A DNA stretch of 64,000 nucleotides from the NCBI RefSeq assembly GCF_011316935.1, contig NZ_WLYS01000003.1, forward strand, positions 434,001 through 498,000, in the 5' to 3' direction. The notes below the pieces were generated by a model that worked only from the letters and a program-made list of their open reading frames with translations, was not told where the DNA came from and ran no database searches. Each line of letters begins with the position of its first letter. The stretch's first letter is position 1. The DNA comes from Sphingobacterium chungjuense (lineage in GTDB: Bacteria; Bacteroidota; Bacteroidia; Sphingobacteriales; Sphingobacteriaceae). The translations under genes were made by a program, and so were the position numbers. Below, piece by piece: positions 27,470-36,889 of the stretch.

Positions 27470-29737
27470 TTAGTGAAGGTGCTTACCGAAGAAACCCATC
27501 ATCGCTTTATAGAATTGAATCTGATTTTCTTCTTTACCAAAACCATGTCCCTCATCGTACTTCACCATATAAGGTACGTCGACACCTTTCTCGCGCAAAG
27601 CTTTCACGATCTGATCTGCCTCGGCGATCTTGACACGAGGATCATTTGCTCCTTGCACTACAAATAAAGGTGCTTGAATCTTTTCGATATGGAAAATAGG
27701 AGAAACCTCGGTTGCGATTGCCGCTTCCTGCTCATCATCTAAGTCGTACCAAATTTCGTACAACATGTCTTTATAAGGCTTCCAGTATTCTGGAATGGAG
27801 CTCATCAAGGTGAAGATATTGGATACACCCACATAATCTACACCCGCTTTATACAATTCTGGTGTTTTAGTCAAACCACGTAATACGGCATAACCACCGT
27901 GACTACCGCCATAGATCGCAATATTGTCTTTATCAACCCAACCTTGCTCAATCGCATATTGAATTCCATCTTCTACATCGTCCATGGCTTTGCGACCAAC
28001 TTGCTTGAAGCCAGCACGTAAAAACTCTTTGCCGTAACCGCCAGACACGCGGAAATTCACTTGTAATGTAGCATACCCACGACTCGCAAACAATTGCGTT
28101 TCTGGGTTGAAACCCCAGCTATCACGCACACCTTGAGGTCCACCATGTGGATTCACAATTAGTGGCACTTTTTTTCCATCAACTGCTGCTTTCGGAAGTG
28201 TGATGTAGCCGTGAATCGTCAATCCGTCTCTCGAAGTGAACTGAATAGGGCGAACCTCTGCCATATCTGCTTCCTTTAATTGTGGCATCAAGTCGACTAA
28301 TAAGGTTGCTTTCCCCGAAGCTGTATCATAGTGATAATATTTGCCATACAACTTATCGCTCTGCACGATAATTAGCAATTGATCCTCATCATCCGTTTTT
28401 CCTACTACTCTAAATTCGTAACCTGGAAACTGTTTTTCCAGATTTGCATAGATCTTCTTAAAGGTCGGACTGATTGGTTTGATCTCTACTTTCTCTCCTT
28501 CAAAACCAACGTAATCTACTTCCCAATTACGCTTTCTAGACAGGGAAATTAGATCAGCGTCGAATTGATCGTGTGCAAATATTTCGCGAATCTCTTCATT
28601 CTTGTTCAAATCGTACAATACGATACGTGCACGATCGGAAGTGAGATTGGTAATTGCGTAGGCTTCATCTTTGTTCTCTGAGGCGTAATTAAAAGATACG
28701 ATACTAAACGAATCATCCCATCTGCCCGTATGTTTCTTCACGAATTCATCTGTACCAGCGGCCTTATAATAATACTCCGTCTGCGTTCCGTTTAGCATCT
28801 TCGCATAGCCGCGCAACACCCCTTCTTTATCAAAGTCATAGCCGACGATCGCATTAGCAGGATCTTCATTGGTAAATAGCTTTTCCAGATCTCCCGTATT
28901 TATATTGACTTTGTAAGGTTCGAAAACTTGTTTGTTATCCTTATTCATCTGCACGATGATAAAGTCTTTCTGCTCTTTTAGCATATTGAGAATGCTGGCT
29001 TGTACACCGTCAAATGGCGTAAGATCTATCCCATTGCTCCCATCGATGTTGATGGCAAATAAATGATAGTTTTCGTTACCACCTTCATCCATCACATAAA
29101 TCAATCGATTATCGTTTATCCAGCCCGTACCTCGAATGAGCTCATCTTTCTCTTCGATCGCGCGCACAACATTGCCCGTAGCAACCTCTTTGATCATCAC
29201 ATGGCGCTTATTATTTTCGTCTTTCTCGCGGTACAATAGGTATTTACCGTTTGGAGACAACTGAAAACCAGACATAATTGGCTTCGCGAAGTAATCTTTT
29301 ACTTGATACGCGAAATCACCTTGATCTAAAGCGATTAAGGCGTCTAGCTCTTCAGGACTGGAAACCAGCGACGGATCTCCGGGTTTGGTAATCGTGGTTT
29401 TTTCCAGAACTAAAGGCATTTCCATGCCTCCTTGCGAGAATGTTCCCGTGATTTTCCCGCCTTCCAACGTGCCTGCATATTTCATACCGGCTTGTTCTAA
29501 AGCTACCGATAAGGTATTATTCTCAAACGTGGCCGGAGATAATGGCAATCCGCTTGCCCCTTGCATCGGAATGTCTAAGGTGGCAGCAATGCCCTCAGGT
29601 GTTTCCGTAATATGGAAGATAAGTTCTAGGCTGGTGCCTTGGATATCCAACTTCCCTTTCCAATCGCCTGCAACTTGCGCAAAAGTATGACTCATTCCCA
29701 AAAGTACTAATACTAGTGTAAATAGATTTCTATTCAT
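27470..29737 (-). CDS. S9-family (prolyl oligopeptidase-like) peptidase
   Basis: A 755-residue exported serine peptidase. After the signal peptide (about 1-20, ending TFAQ) comes an extra beta-rich domain of about 100 residues (GDWKGKLDIQG and following), then a WD-like propeller (about 145-480), then an alpha/beta-hydrolase domain with NPHGGPQGVRDSW and the nucleophile Ser612 in YGGSHGGYA. The acid Asp lies in QGANDPRV and the His in DEGHGF. It likely cleaves short peptides in the periplasm. It is transcribed toward rimP, separated by 107 bp. Confidence 0.93.
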   Translation of the reverse strand: MNRNLFTLVLVLLGMSHTFAQVAGDWKGKLDIQGTSLELIFHITETPEGIAATLDIPMQGASGLPLSPATFENNTLSVALEQAGMKYAGTLEGGKITGTFSQGGMEMPLVLEKTTITKPGDPSLVSSPEELDALIALDQGDFAYQVKDYFAKPIMSGFQLSPNGKYLLYREKDENNKRHVMIKEVATGNVVRAIEEKDELIRGTGWINDNRLIYVMDEGGNENYHLFAINIDGSNGIDLTPFDGVQASILNMLKEQKDFIIVQMNKDNKQVFEPYKVNINTGDLEKLFTNEDPANAIVGYDFDKEGVLRGYAKMLNGTQTEYYYKAAGTDEFVKKHTGRWDDSFSIVSFNYASENKDEAYAITNLTSDRARIVLYDLNKNEEIREIFAHDQFDADLISLSRKRNWEVDYVGFEGEKVEIKPISPTFKKIYANLEKQFPGYEFRVVGKTDDEDQLLIIVQSDKLYGKYYHYDTASGKATLLVDLMPQLKEADMAEVRPIQFTSRDGLTIHGYITLPKAAVDGKKVPLIVNPHGGPQGVRDSWGFNPETQLFASRGYATLQVNFRVSGGYGKEFLRAGFKQVGRKAMDDVEDGIQYAIEQGWVDKDNIAIYGGSHGGYAVLRGLTKTPELYKAGVDYVGVSNIFTLMSSIPEYWKPYKDMLYEIWYDLDDEQEAAIATEVSPIFHIEKIQAPLFVVQGANDPRVKIAEADQIVKALREKGVDVPYMVKYDEGHGFGKEENQIQFYKAMMGFFGKHLH

Positions 29738-29857
29738 TGTTAAAAATGGTTTTTATAATAATTAGTAGCATCAATCTACTATTTGTTACATTTAATTACA
29801 AAAAAAACTTTTTTACCCCGAAGCGGTTTTATTCTAACATATAAAAGTTTAAATCCC

Positions 29858-30370
29858 ATGAATCAGCTAACAACCTTATCGTTCATATTATTGGGCATAA
29901 CCAGTATGATATACAGTTGTCAAAGTATGGAACAGCGCCGCGAAAATCAGGATCAGGATAGTACGAAGATGATGACAGAAAAGCATTCCGAAACTGTGCT
30001 TACGGACATACCATTTGCCATCGCGCAGAATTATTTTGTAAAGAATGATGCGCAGATACCTGAAGACCCTAAAATCACCGCGCAATCAGATTTTGACTCC
30101 ATTTTTGGCAATGCCACATTGATGGGCGAAGATGGACAATCGACTCCGATAGATTTTGAGCAACAATTTGTGATTGCTGTCGTATTGGATCAATCTGATT
30201 TTGCAACGAAGATCGAGCCGATGGATCTAAGAAAATTAGATTCGGAAAAGATCCAATTTCGCTATGCGGTCACCGTTGGCGAACGCCAGCAATATATATC
30301 ACAACCGGCATTGATCTTGGTGGCGGATAAAAAACATGAAGCCGATATTGTATTGAAAAGGGAAGAATAG
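29858..30370 (+). CDS. putative lipoprotein of unknown function
   Basis: The ATG at 29858 gives 170 residues with a lipoprotein signal whose lipobox ends at Cys21 (SMIYSC). A longer frame from 29783 would bury the signal. The mature part has a charged linker and one compact alpha/beta region (FAIAQNYFVKNDAQ, QFVIAVVLDQSDF, RYAVTVGERQQYISQP). I do not recognise the family. It may be anchored in the inner or outer membrane facing the periplasm. It is a single gene closed by a bidirectional terminator. Confidence 0.75.
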   Translation: MNQLTTLSFILLGITSMIYSCQSMEQRRENQDQDSTKMMTEKHSETVLTDIPFAIAQNYFVKNDAQIPEDPKITAQSDFDSIFGNATLMGEDGQSTPIDFEQQFVIAVVLDQSDFATKIEPMDLRKLDSEKIQFRYAVTVGERQQYISQPALILVADKKHEADIVLKREE

Positions 30371-30417
30371 CTTTGCAAAAAGTTGCTACACAAACTTACT
30401 AAACAAAAAAATTGTAA

Positions 30418-30448
30418 TACAAAAAGAGCGCGCTGCGCTCTTTTTGTA
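30418..30448. terminator. bidirectional terminator between lipoprotein gene and RND operon
   Basis: Arms AAAAAGAGCGC and GCGCTCTTTTT (30421-30431, 30435-30445) with a 3-base loop; flanking TAC/GTA extend the stem. Confidence 0.88.
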
Positions 30449-30526
30449 TATATCGAAGATTTATCGTCAATATATTGCGTTCATCACTCCTTTGCATCAC
30501 AAAATTAAGCGATAAAGTTAACAGCT

Positions 30527-33500
30527 CTATTCAGCTACATTTGGTGGTATGAGCTTGTATACTACAGGTGTGACCACACGCGACAGCAAGGTTGAACTAA
30601 TTAAACCGCCGATCATGACAATTGCCAAAGGTGAAATAAGTGGATTGGACGACCAGGCAATGGGCATCAACCCCCCAATAGCCGTCAAGGAAGTCAAGAT
30701 AATCGGCAAGAAACGAATCTCACCTGCTTTTTCAATAGCTTCATTCAAAGGCATTCCTTCGCGACGCAATTGATTGGTAAAATCCACCAGCAAAATCGTA
30801 TTCTTCACCTCTATTCCGGCTAATGCCACTATTCCTATAGTTGCTACAAAAGACAGCGTATTACCAGTCATTAGCAACGCTAAAACCGCTCCCACAATAC
30901 CTAGAGGTATCACAGAAAGTACAATTAGCGTACTTTTAAACGTTTTGAACTCTAAGACCAATACCGCAATGAACATAAATACAGTGATAATAATAATCGT
31001 AGAAAATCCTCCAAAAGCCGCTTCGCGACTTTCCACTTCACCGCCCATCGAATAGCTGTAGCCATCTGGAAAATCAAAGTTATCCATCTGTTGGATCACC
31101 GACGTGATCACTTCGTCATTGCCGTAGCCTTTTTGCACGAAGGAATTGACCGAAACTGTGCGCTCTTTGTTACGGTGAAAAATGCTTGATGGTGACGATT
31201 CTAATTCGAAACTAGCCAGTTGGTACAATGGAATGGATTGCCCTTCTATATTTTGCACAAAGATACCTTCCAACGTATTCAAATCAGCATATTCGCCGCG
31301 GGGAACGGTGACCAATACTTCGTAATCATTATCGTCCGAGTTTGGATCAGAAAATGTACCCGCGGAATATCCAGCAAGAGCTACACGCACGGTTTGATCA
31401 ATCGTGCTGCTCGGTACGCCAAAAGCCATGGCTTTCTCGCGATTCACGCGCACCCGAATATCAGATTTATTGCTTTTGATCGGATTGTTAACATATTCTG
31501 TGCCGGCTGTCTTTTTCAGCAGCGTTTCTACCGAAGCAGCTAAACGTTGCAGCGTATCCAGGTTCTCCCCTTCAATACGAACTTCGACTGGGGAAATCAC
31601 CGGAACACCTTGTTCAAAATCACGCACTTCTACCTTAGCACCTAGATAGGGCGACCATCGTTTGCGTAACTCTTCGATTAATGCGATCTTTTGTTTTGAT
31701 TTTACATCATCGTGCAACTGCACGAAAATCTCCGCATAAGCCGGATTCTCGTTGGCTTGCTGCATATTGTAATAAACGCGCGGATTACCTTTACCCACGT
31801 TACTAGTATAGTATTTCACATCCGCCATTTCACTGAGCTCCTGCTCTATTTGTCGCGTGATGCTATCGGTCGTCATTACGTTTGCTTGTTGTGAAGCTGT
31901 TACATGCACCATAAATTGCGGTTTTTCGGACGGCGGGAACAAGCTAAAACCAACCACAGGAATTAACGCTAATGAAGCCACAAAAACAACAACTGCCACA
32001 ATGGTGGTGATGATGGGATGTTTCAACGCTTTGTCCAACAATTTGCCATAGGTCTGATGGATTCCTTTTTGCATGGTGCGGAGAATGATATTTCCACCTT
32101 CATGCTCATGCGGTTTCAACAGCTTACTTGCTAAGAACGGCACGACCAACAAAGCCACGAGCATAGAACCAACAACAGAAGCGATGACGGCTGTCGGCAT
32201 ACTCCGAATAAATTCGCCCGCCATCTCCGGCATAAACATCAAAGGCATAAAAGCAATTACTAGGGTCACTGTACAACCGACAACAGCCAAGGCAATTTGT
32301 TGCGTACCTTTAATGGCTGCCTCTAACCGCGAATAGCCATCACGCATCCAACGCTCAATGTTTTCGACTACCACAATACTATCATCGACCACCAAGCCCA
32401 GCGCCACCACAAAACCTACTATACTTAACTGATTCAAGGAATAACCCGCTATATTCATCGTTATTAAACCCAGCCCGAGCGATAGCGGAATCGCAATCAT
32501 CACCACGAGCGAAGCGCGTGTACCTAGCGGTAATAATGTGATCAAAACCAGCGTAATCGCGATTAAGAAATCGATCCCTAAGCCACCAAGGCGCTGATTA
32601 ACGTTATTCCCTTGATCAAAGGATAAAATCAGATCAACATTATCTGGAAGCTTTTCTTTAAAGCTGGAAAGTACTTGGGTGTATGCTTCCTGTGTTTTTG
32701 CAATATTTTCCCCTTCTTTTTGTGCCGCATTGATCAGCACACATTGGTATCCATTCAATCGCGTAATGTGTGTATTGGGGCCAAAACTGGGGTATACATC
32801 AGCGATATCTTCCAGAAAGACGTTGCGACCTTCGGCACTCGACACTACGGTACGACGTATTTGATTAACATCTTGATAGCTTCCACTAGTGGTTACGCTG
32901 AAATGTCGTGTCCCTGCATCCAGACTCCCGCCAGGGATATTTTGGGTCTCGCTGCGTACAATTTGCAAGACCCGATCCATCGGGATCTTCTGCTCGCGCA
33001 TTTTATCCATATGCAGATCTATGCGTACTTGCTGCGGCGGCATACCAGATATGTTCACATCTTTCAGTGCTTTTACTTTTTCCAATTCCGACTTTAGGTC
33101 TTCAGAAAGTCGTTTCATGGTAGTTCTTGATGCATTTTCAGATACTAAGGCAGCTTGAATGACGCTCACATTGTTCGGATCTACCTTGAGCACTTGCATA
33201 CTATAGATATTTTCGGGCAATTCGCTACGTGCAGCATTCAACTCCCGCACCATTTCCTGATACTTGCTTTCGTAATCCGTTTTGAATTCGTATTCTACAA
33301 AAATGAAAGCCAAACCATTATTGATGGTCGTCTTGATTGTTTTGATGTTGTCTAATCCGTAAAAGCGGGATTCCAATGGTTTTACCACGAGGTTTTCCAT
33401 ATCTTTTGGACTGGTACCGGGGTAGACCACCACGACAGGAAAGTTAGAAGCTTTCATTTCCGGATCTTCCGCGCGCGGCATGGTGAGCAAGGTGCTAATG

Positions 33501-33574
33501 GCAACGACCATAATCATCACCACCATGATCATGGTAAACTGATAATTCTTGATTGGATATTTTATAAGACTCAT
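30527..33574 (-). CDS. RND multidrug efflux permease (HAE1/AcrB type)
   Basis: A 1015-residue inner-membrane proton antiporter with the RND layout: TM1 near 12-30, large periplasmic loop, TM2-6 (about 330-480), TM7 near 520, second periplasmic loop, TM8-12 (about 850-1005). TM4 has VALGLVVDDSIVVVENIERW with the proton-relay Asp pair. It pumps small amphipathic compounds or drugs out through its partners encoded just upstream, the adaptor (20 bp before it) and a TolC protein. It lacks the metal-binding Met/Glu signatures of CusA, unlike the other RND protein here. Confidence 0.95.
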   Translation of the reverse strand: MSLIKYPIKNYQFTMIMVVMIMVVAISTLLTMPRAEDPEMKASNFPVVVVYPGTSPKDMENLVVKPLESRFYGLDNIKTIKTTINNGLAFIFVEYEFKTDYESKYQEMVRELNAARSELPENIYSMQVLKVDPNNVSVIQAALVSENASRTTMKRLSEDLKSELEKVKALKDVNISGMPPQQVRIDLHMDKMREQKIPMDRVLQIVRSETQNIPGGSLDAGTRHFSVTTSGSYQDVNQIRRTVVSSAEGRNVFLEDIADVYPSFGPNTHITRLNGYQCVLINAAQKEGENIAKTQEAYTQVLSSFKEKLPDNVDLILSFDQGNNVNQRLGGLGIDFLIAITLVLITLLPLGTRASLVVMIAIPLSLGLGLITMNIAGYSLNQLSIVGFVVALGLVVDDSIVVVENIERWMRDGYSRLEAAIKGTQQIALAVVGCTVTLVIAFMPLMFMPEMAGEFIRSMPTAVIASVVGSMLVALLVVPFLASKLLKPHEHEGGNIILRTMQKGIHQTYGKLLDKALKHPIITTIVAVVVFVASLALIPVVGFSLFPPSEKPQFMVHVTASQQANVMTTDSITRQIEQELSEMADVKYYTSNVGKGNPRVYYNMQQANENPAYAEIFVQLHDDVKSKQKIALIEELRKRWSPYLGAKVEVRDFEQGVPVISPVEVRIEGENLDTLQRLAASVETLLKKTAGTEYVNNPIKSNKSDIRVRVNREKAMAFGVPSSTIDQTVRVALAGYSAGTFSDPNSDDNDYEVLVTVPRGEYADLNTLEGIFVQNIEGQSIPLYQLASFELESSPSSIFHRNKERTVSVNSFVQKGYGNDEVITSVIQQMDNFDFPDGYSYSMGGEVESREAAFGGFSTIIIITVFMFIAVLVLEFKTFKSTLIVLSVIPLGIVGAVLALLMTGNTLSFVATIGIVALAGIEVKNTILLVDFTNQLRREGMPLNEAIEKAGEIRFLPIILTSLTAIGGLMPIAWSSNPLISPLAIVMIGGLISSTLLSRVVTPVVYKLIPPNVAE

Positions 33575-33593
33575 AGCGATAGTTTCTAAAATA

Positions 33594-34652
33594 TTATGGT
33601 TTTACGCGTATGGATGACCCTTCGGTAAGGTAAGGGCTGCCGGCAACGATCACGCCTTGCACATTTTCTAATCCCGAAACAATAGTGACGGATTGCTGAC
33701 CAATCTCGCCTAATTGCACGGCCTGCTTGGCCGCCGTCTTTCCATCTTTTGTCACGTAAACGTAAGCCTGCTTACCGTTGGCGTCGACTAATGCTTCATA
33801 TGGGATTTCCCAACTATTTTGGCGGGCCACGATATTGTTTGACTGTTGGACGGAAATGCGTGATTTACCAAAAACGCCTGCGGCAAGTTTACCGTTCAAA
33901 GGAGATTTTACGTCGAGATAGATAGCAAAAGTACCGGATTTTGGATCCATCGCTTCGAGTTTTTTAGAAACTACAGCTTGCAGTTTCTGACCGGGAAGAG
34001 CATCCGTTTCAATCTCGGCTGTATCGCCTTTGTGGATTCTGGCCCATTGGCTATCACTCACCCCCACTTTCAACATCCACGTATGTGTACCGGCGCCGTT
34101 TACCTGTAAAACAGGAGTTCCAGGACCAACTACTTGTCCCTGATTAGCCAAGCGGGCTAGTACAAATCCAGAAACTGGTGCAATAATGTGTAGTTGCTGT
34201 TGATTGTACTGCACGGACTCTATATCGCGCTTGGCCAATTCCCAAGCGGATCGTGCATTTTGTAATTGCTCCAACGTGGCCACACTATCACGATAGAGCT
34301 TTTGCGCACGCTGATAATCACGCTCCGCTTTTTCCAATCCTACGTTGGCTTGACCGACTTTCGCATCGATCTCTGTGGCTTGAACAGAAGCCAATCGCTG
34401 ACCTTTTCGAATAGGATCACCTTCTTTCACATAAATTTGTTGGATAACACCACCATTTTTAAAACCCAAAACGGTTTCATCATCTGTGGTAAATATACCG
34501 GTCGCTTCGATAGTTTCTCCACCATCGAGCTGTTGCAAGGATAGTAATGTGACTGGGATAGTGTCTTCTACCAAAATGGCTTCTTCCCGTTCCGCGTGAC
34601 CACAAGACGACAAAATGGCGATCGTGATCAAAGATAAATTGAATATTTTCAT
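33594..34652 (-). CDS. RND efflux periplasmic adaptor lipoprotein
   Basis: The ATG at 34652 gives 352 residues starting with a lipoprotein signal (lipobox Cys17 in ILSSC). An upstream frame extension overlaps the tolC gene and is rejected. Membrane-fusion domains follow: barrel-sandwich halves (GGVIQQIYVKEGDPIRKGQ and IIAPVSGFVLARLANQGQVV), a short helical hairpin (about 95-150), and beta-barrel and membrane-proximal domains. It bridges the permease and the outer-membrane factor. It begins eight bases after the tolC stop, within the tetR-tolC-adaptor-RND operon. Confidence 0.94.
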   Translation of the reverse strand: MKIFNLSLITIAILSSCGHAEREEAILVEDTIPVTLLSLQQLDGGETIEATGIFTTDDETVLGFKNGGVIQQIYVKEGDPIRKGQRLASVQATEIDAKVGQANVGLEKAERDYQRAQKLYRDSVATLEQLQNARSAWELAKRDIESVQYNQQQLHIIAPVSGFVLARLANQGQVVGPGTPVLQVNGAGTHTWMLKVGVSDSQWARIHKGDTAEIETDALPGQKLQAVVSKKLEAMDPKSGTFAIYLDVKSPLNGKLAAGVFGKSRISVQQSNNIVARQNSWEIPYEALVDANGKQAYVYVTKDGKTAAKQAVQLGEIGQQSVTIVSGLENVQGVIVAGSPYLTEGSSIRVKP

Positions 34653-34660
34653 GATAGGAT

Positions 34661-36010
34661 TTAGTCTAGTATATAACTTGCTGTTTCTCGTTCTAATTTG
34701 GCTACCGCAATCATCCACTTGTACAAAGCAAGATTTTCGGCCAATTGGGCATTTGTATATTGCGAACGCGCGTCAATGGTTTCGATATAGGTATTGACAC
34801 CTTCGTTGAATCCGCGTTGGATGAGTCGCTGATAAGTTCCGGCAGCCTCCAGCTGCTTCTTCGCATTTTGATAATTCCGGATCGTGCTGGTCACTTCATT
34901 ATTGGCTACTCGTGCCGATGTCTCCAACTGTTGTTGCACACGCAGGCGTTGCTGTTGTGCTTCTGCTACGGCAACTTGACTTTCCCGAATTTTCAACTTG
35001 TTGCGACCGCCCTCAAAGATGGGCACCGTGAGCTGTGCACCGATCATCACATATTGCGATTCCCGATTGAAGCGCATATTTTCTGCCTGCGATCCCACAT
35101 CCACAAATGCGTTTAGCTTTGGCACAAAGACCTGTTTGTTCATCTTCACCATCGTTTCCTGCACATTGATCTGATTGCTCAAGGCCTCCAGCTCCTCTCT
35201 TCCTTCCACTTGCAACTCACCTCGCTGCTGCGTTAGGTTTTCCACATTCGTCGGTTGCTGCTGGATAAGTTCCTCCGCATCCCGATTGAGTAGCATATTG
35301 AAGTAATAGCGTGCATTGGCTACTTGTTGCTCTGCTTCGACCAACTTTGTTTCCGCTTGTGCGATTTCCGCATCGGCACGTACGACATACGCCGGCAATC
35401 CACTGCCTGCTTCTAGCAACTTTTCGTTTACGCGTTTTCCTTCTTTAGCGAGATCAAGCGCGTTCTGATATACTTTTACACCATCTTCCGCACTCCAATA
35501 ATTGTAATATGCAATCTTAATATCACGAACCAGTTCTCTTTGATAAATCTCCACTTCATGTTCGCGCATTTGCACTGCCTGTTCGTTCATGTGCTTGTTG
35601 TGCTTGATATCGGTATTGATGATCGGCATACCGGCACGAATACGCGCATCATAATAGTTTCGCGGCAAAAAGTTGATGCGCTCGTTGTTGATGGTTGGAA
35701 ATGCTTGCGACTGCGTAAGTTGGTTGAGCGTCTGATACACCGGATTCAGCAAATCTCCGACAGGAAGTTCGATCATACGACCACCATTAGCGGTGGAGTA
35801 CACCGCATCGAAGGAAACAGTCGGTAAATACATGCTTCGTGCGATATCCAGATTGACCATTGCTTTATCCAAGGATAGGTTTTTCTCGGCAATCGTCAAG
35901 TTGTTCTTCAATCCCACCGCTATATAGTCATCCAGAATGCTTTGTGCACTAGCCGATTGGGAGTACAAGGTAGTAGCTAACAGGCACGTGATCAGAAATC
36001 TTGTTTTCAT
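34661..36010 (-). CDS. TolC-family outer-membrane efflux protein
   Basis: A 449-residue outer-membrane factor. The signal peptide ends SASA near residue 22, and two OEP repeats of long coiled-coil helices follow (SILDDYIAVGLKNNLTIAEK in the first half, EAQQQRLRVQQQLETSARVA in the second). Trimers form the exit duct for the RND pump encoded downstream. It starts 20 bp after the tetR stop and is the second gene of the operon. Confidence 0.94.
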   Translation of the reverse strand: MKTRFLITCLLATTLYSQSASAQSILDDYIAVGLKNNLTIAEKNLSLDKAMVNLDIARSMYLPTVSFDAVYSTANGGRMIELPVGDLLNPVYQTLNQLTQSQAFPTINNERINFLPRNYYDARIRAGMPIINTDIKHNKHMNEQAVQMREHEVEIYQRELVRDIKIAYYNYWSAEDGVKVYQNALDLAKEGKRVNEKLLEAGSGLPAYVVRADAEIAQAETKLVEAEQQVANARYYFNMLLNRDAEELIQQQPTNVENLTQQRGELQVEGREELEALSNQINVQETMVKMNKQVFVPKLNAFVDVGSQAENMRFNRESQYVMIGAQLTVPIFEGGRNKLKIRESQVAVAEAQQQRLRVQQQLETSARVANNEVTSTIRNYQNAKKQLEAAGTYQRLIQRGFNEGVNTYIETIDARSQYTNAQLAENLALYKWMIAVAKLERETASYILD

Positions 36011-36030
36011 AGTTAACAGTGTTTATTTTT

Positions 36031-36669
36031 TTATTTTATTCTCTCCAACATACTGACGTATAGTTGAAAAGTTCGCTCTAAAAATTCTGCTTCAAGCGCT
36101 TCGGAAAACAGCAAATTATTGAGTTGTTTCAGATGGCCCGACAAAAACAAGGAAGCCATTCCGTGCACGGTACTCCAGGCTTGTAGAGAAAGGGTTTGCG
36201 TATCCATTCCTTTAAAAAAGCCTTCTTGCTGACAATCCTTGATCGTCTCTATCAACATTTCAAAGACACGATCACCCTCTTCCCAATAGTCTTCCCCCCG
36301 ATGATCATCTAAAAATTGCATGGGCTCTTTCATCATAAAAAGCAACTCGTAGTACCCTGGCTCCGTGACCGCAAAAGACAAATAAGCCTTTCCGATCGCT
36401 TTTAAGCGTTCAAATGCGTGATCTACATGCATCAGCACCTCCATTCTAGTACGCAACAAGGAACAACCTTCCAGATGCAACGCATACACGATATCCCGCT
36501 TATCTTTATAATAGAGGTAAATGGTCGTGGGACTAATATCAATAACCTTCGCAATCTTACGGATCGAAGTTGCTTCGATTCCTTCCTCGACGAATAACTT
36601 CTTTGCCGCGGCTAATATCTTGCTACGGAAATCTTCTTTATACTTGATTTTCTTTTCTTGCACACTCAT
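36031..36669 (-). CDS. TetR/AcrR-family repressor of the efflux operon
   Basis: A 212-residue regulator. The N-terminal helix-turn-helix (about 15-62) shows ILAAAKKLFVEEGIEATSIR and DISPTTIYLYYKDKRDIVYAL; a C-terminal ligand-binding domain (TetR_C type) follows. It is the first gene of the operon encoding the TolC-adaptor-RND pump, and a perfect 13-bp palindrome lies in its promoter spacer, so autoregulation with release by a pump substrate is the natural inference. Confidence 0.93.
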   Translation of the reverse strand: MSVQEKKIKYKEDFRSKILAAAKKLFVEEGIEATSIRKIAKVIDISPTTIYLYYKDKRDIVYALHLEGCSLLRTRMEVLMHVDHAFERLKAIGKAYLSFAVTEPGYYELLFMMKEPMQFLDDHRGEDYWEEGDRVFEMLIETIKDCQQEGFFKGMDTQTLSLQAWSTVHGMASLFLSGHLKQLNNLLFSEALEAEFLERTFQLYVSMLERIK

Positions 36670-36676
36670 GACGTTG

Positions 36677-36698
36677 CAAATATACTTAACACTGTTAA
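36677..36698 (-). promoter_or_regulatory. promoter -7 box with palindromic operator upstream of tetR
   Basis: TATATTTG (complement of 36677-36684) matches TAnnTTTG. Directly upstream, TTAACACTGTTAA (36686-36698) is a perfect 13-bp palindrome that would lie between the -7 and -33 elements. The -33 element itself is weak. Confidence 0.6.
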
Positions 36699-36721
36699 TA
36701 ATTTTAAAGTTTTTAACAACC

Positions 36722-36740
36722 TGACGATCGTGTGACGATC
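36722..36740. repeat. direct 8-bp repeat upstream of clpB
   Basis: TGACGATC occurs at 36722-36729 and 36733-36740, an 11-base period, about one helical turn. It lies between tetR and clpB; function unknown. Confidence 0.5.
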
Positions 36741-36889
36741 CGAAATACGGAAATTTAGGCAGGCCTCGCTAAACAATTAAGACATTTTGTCTTTCCAAAA
36801 CCAACTTAAGTGACATAATTTCAGTCAGTTAGCGTAATGATTGACTAGGCATACGATTTGATAAAGCATTTGTATAAAACGACACAGCT

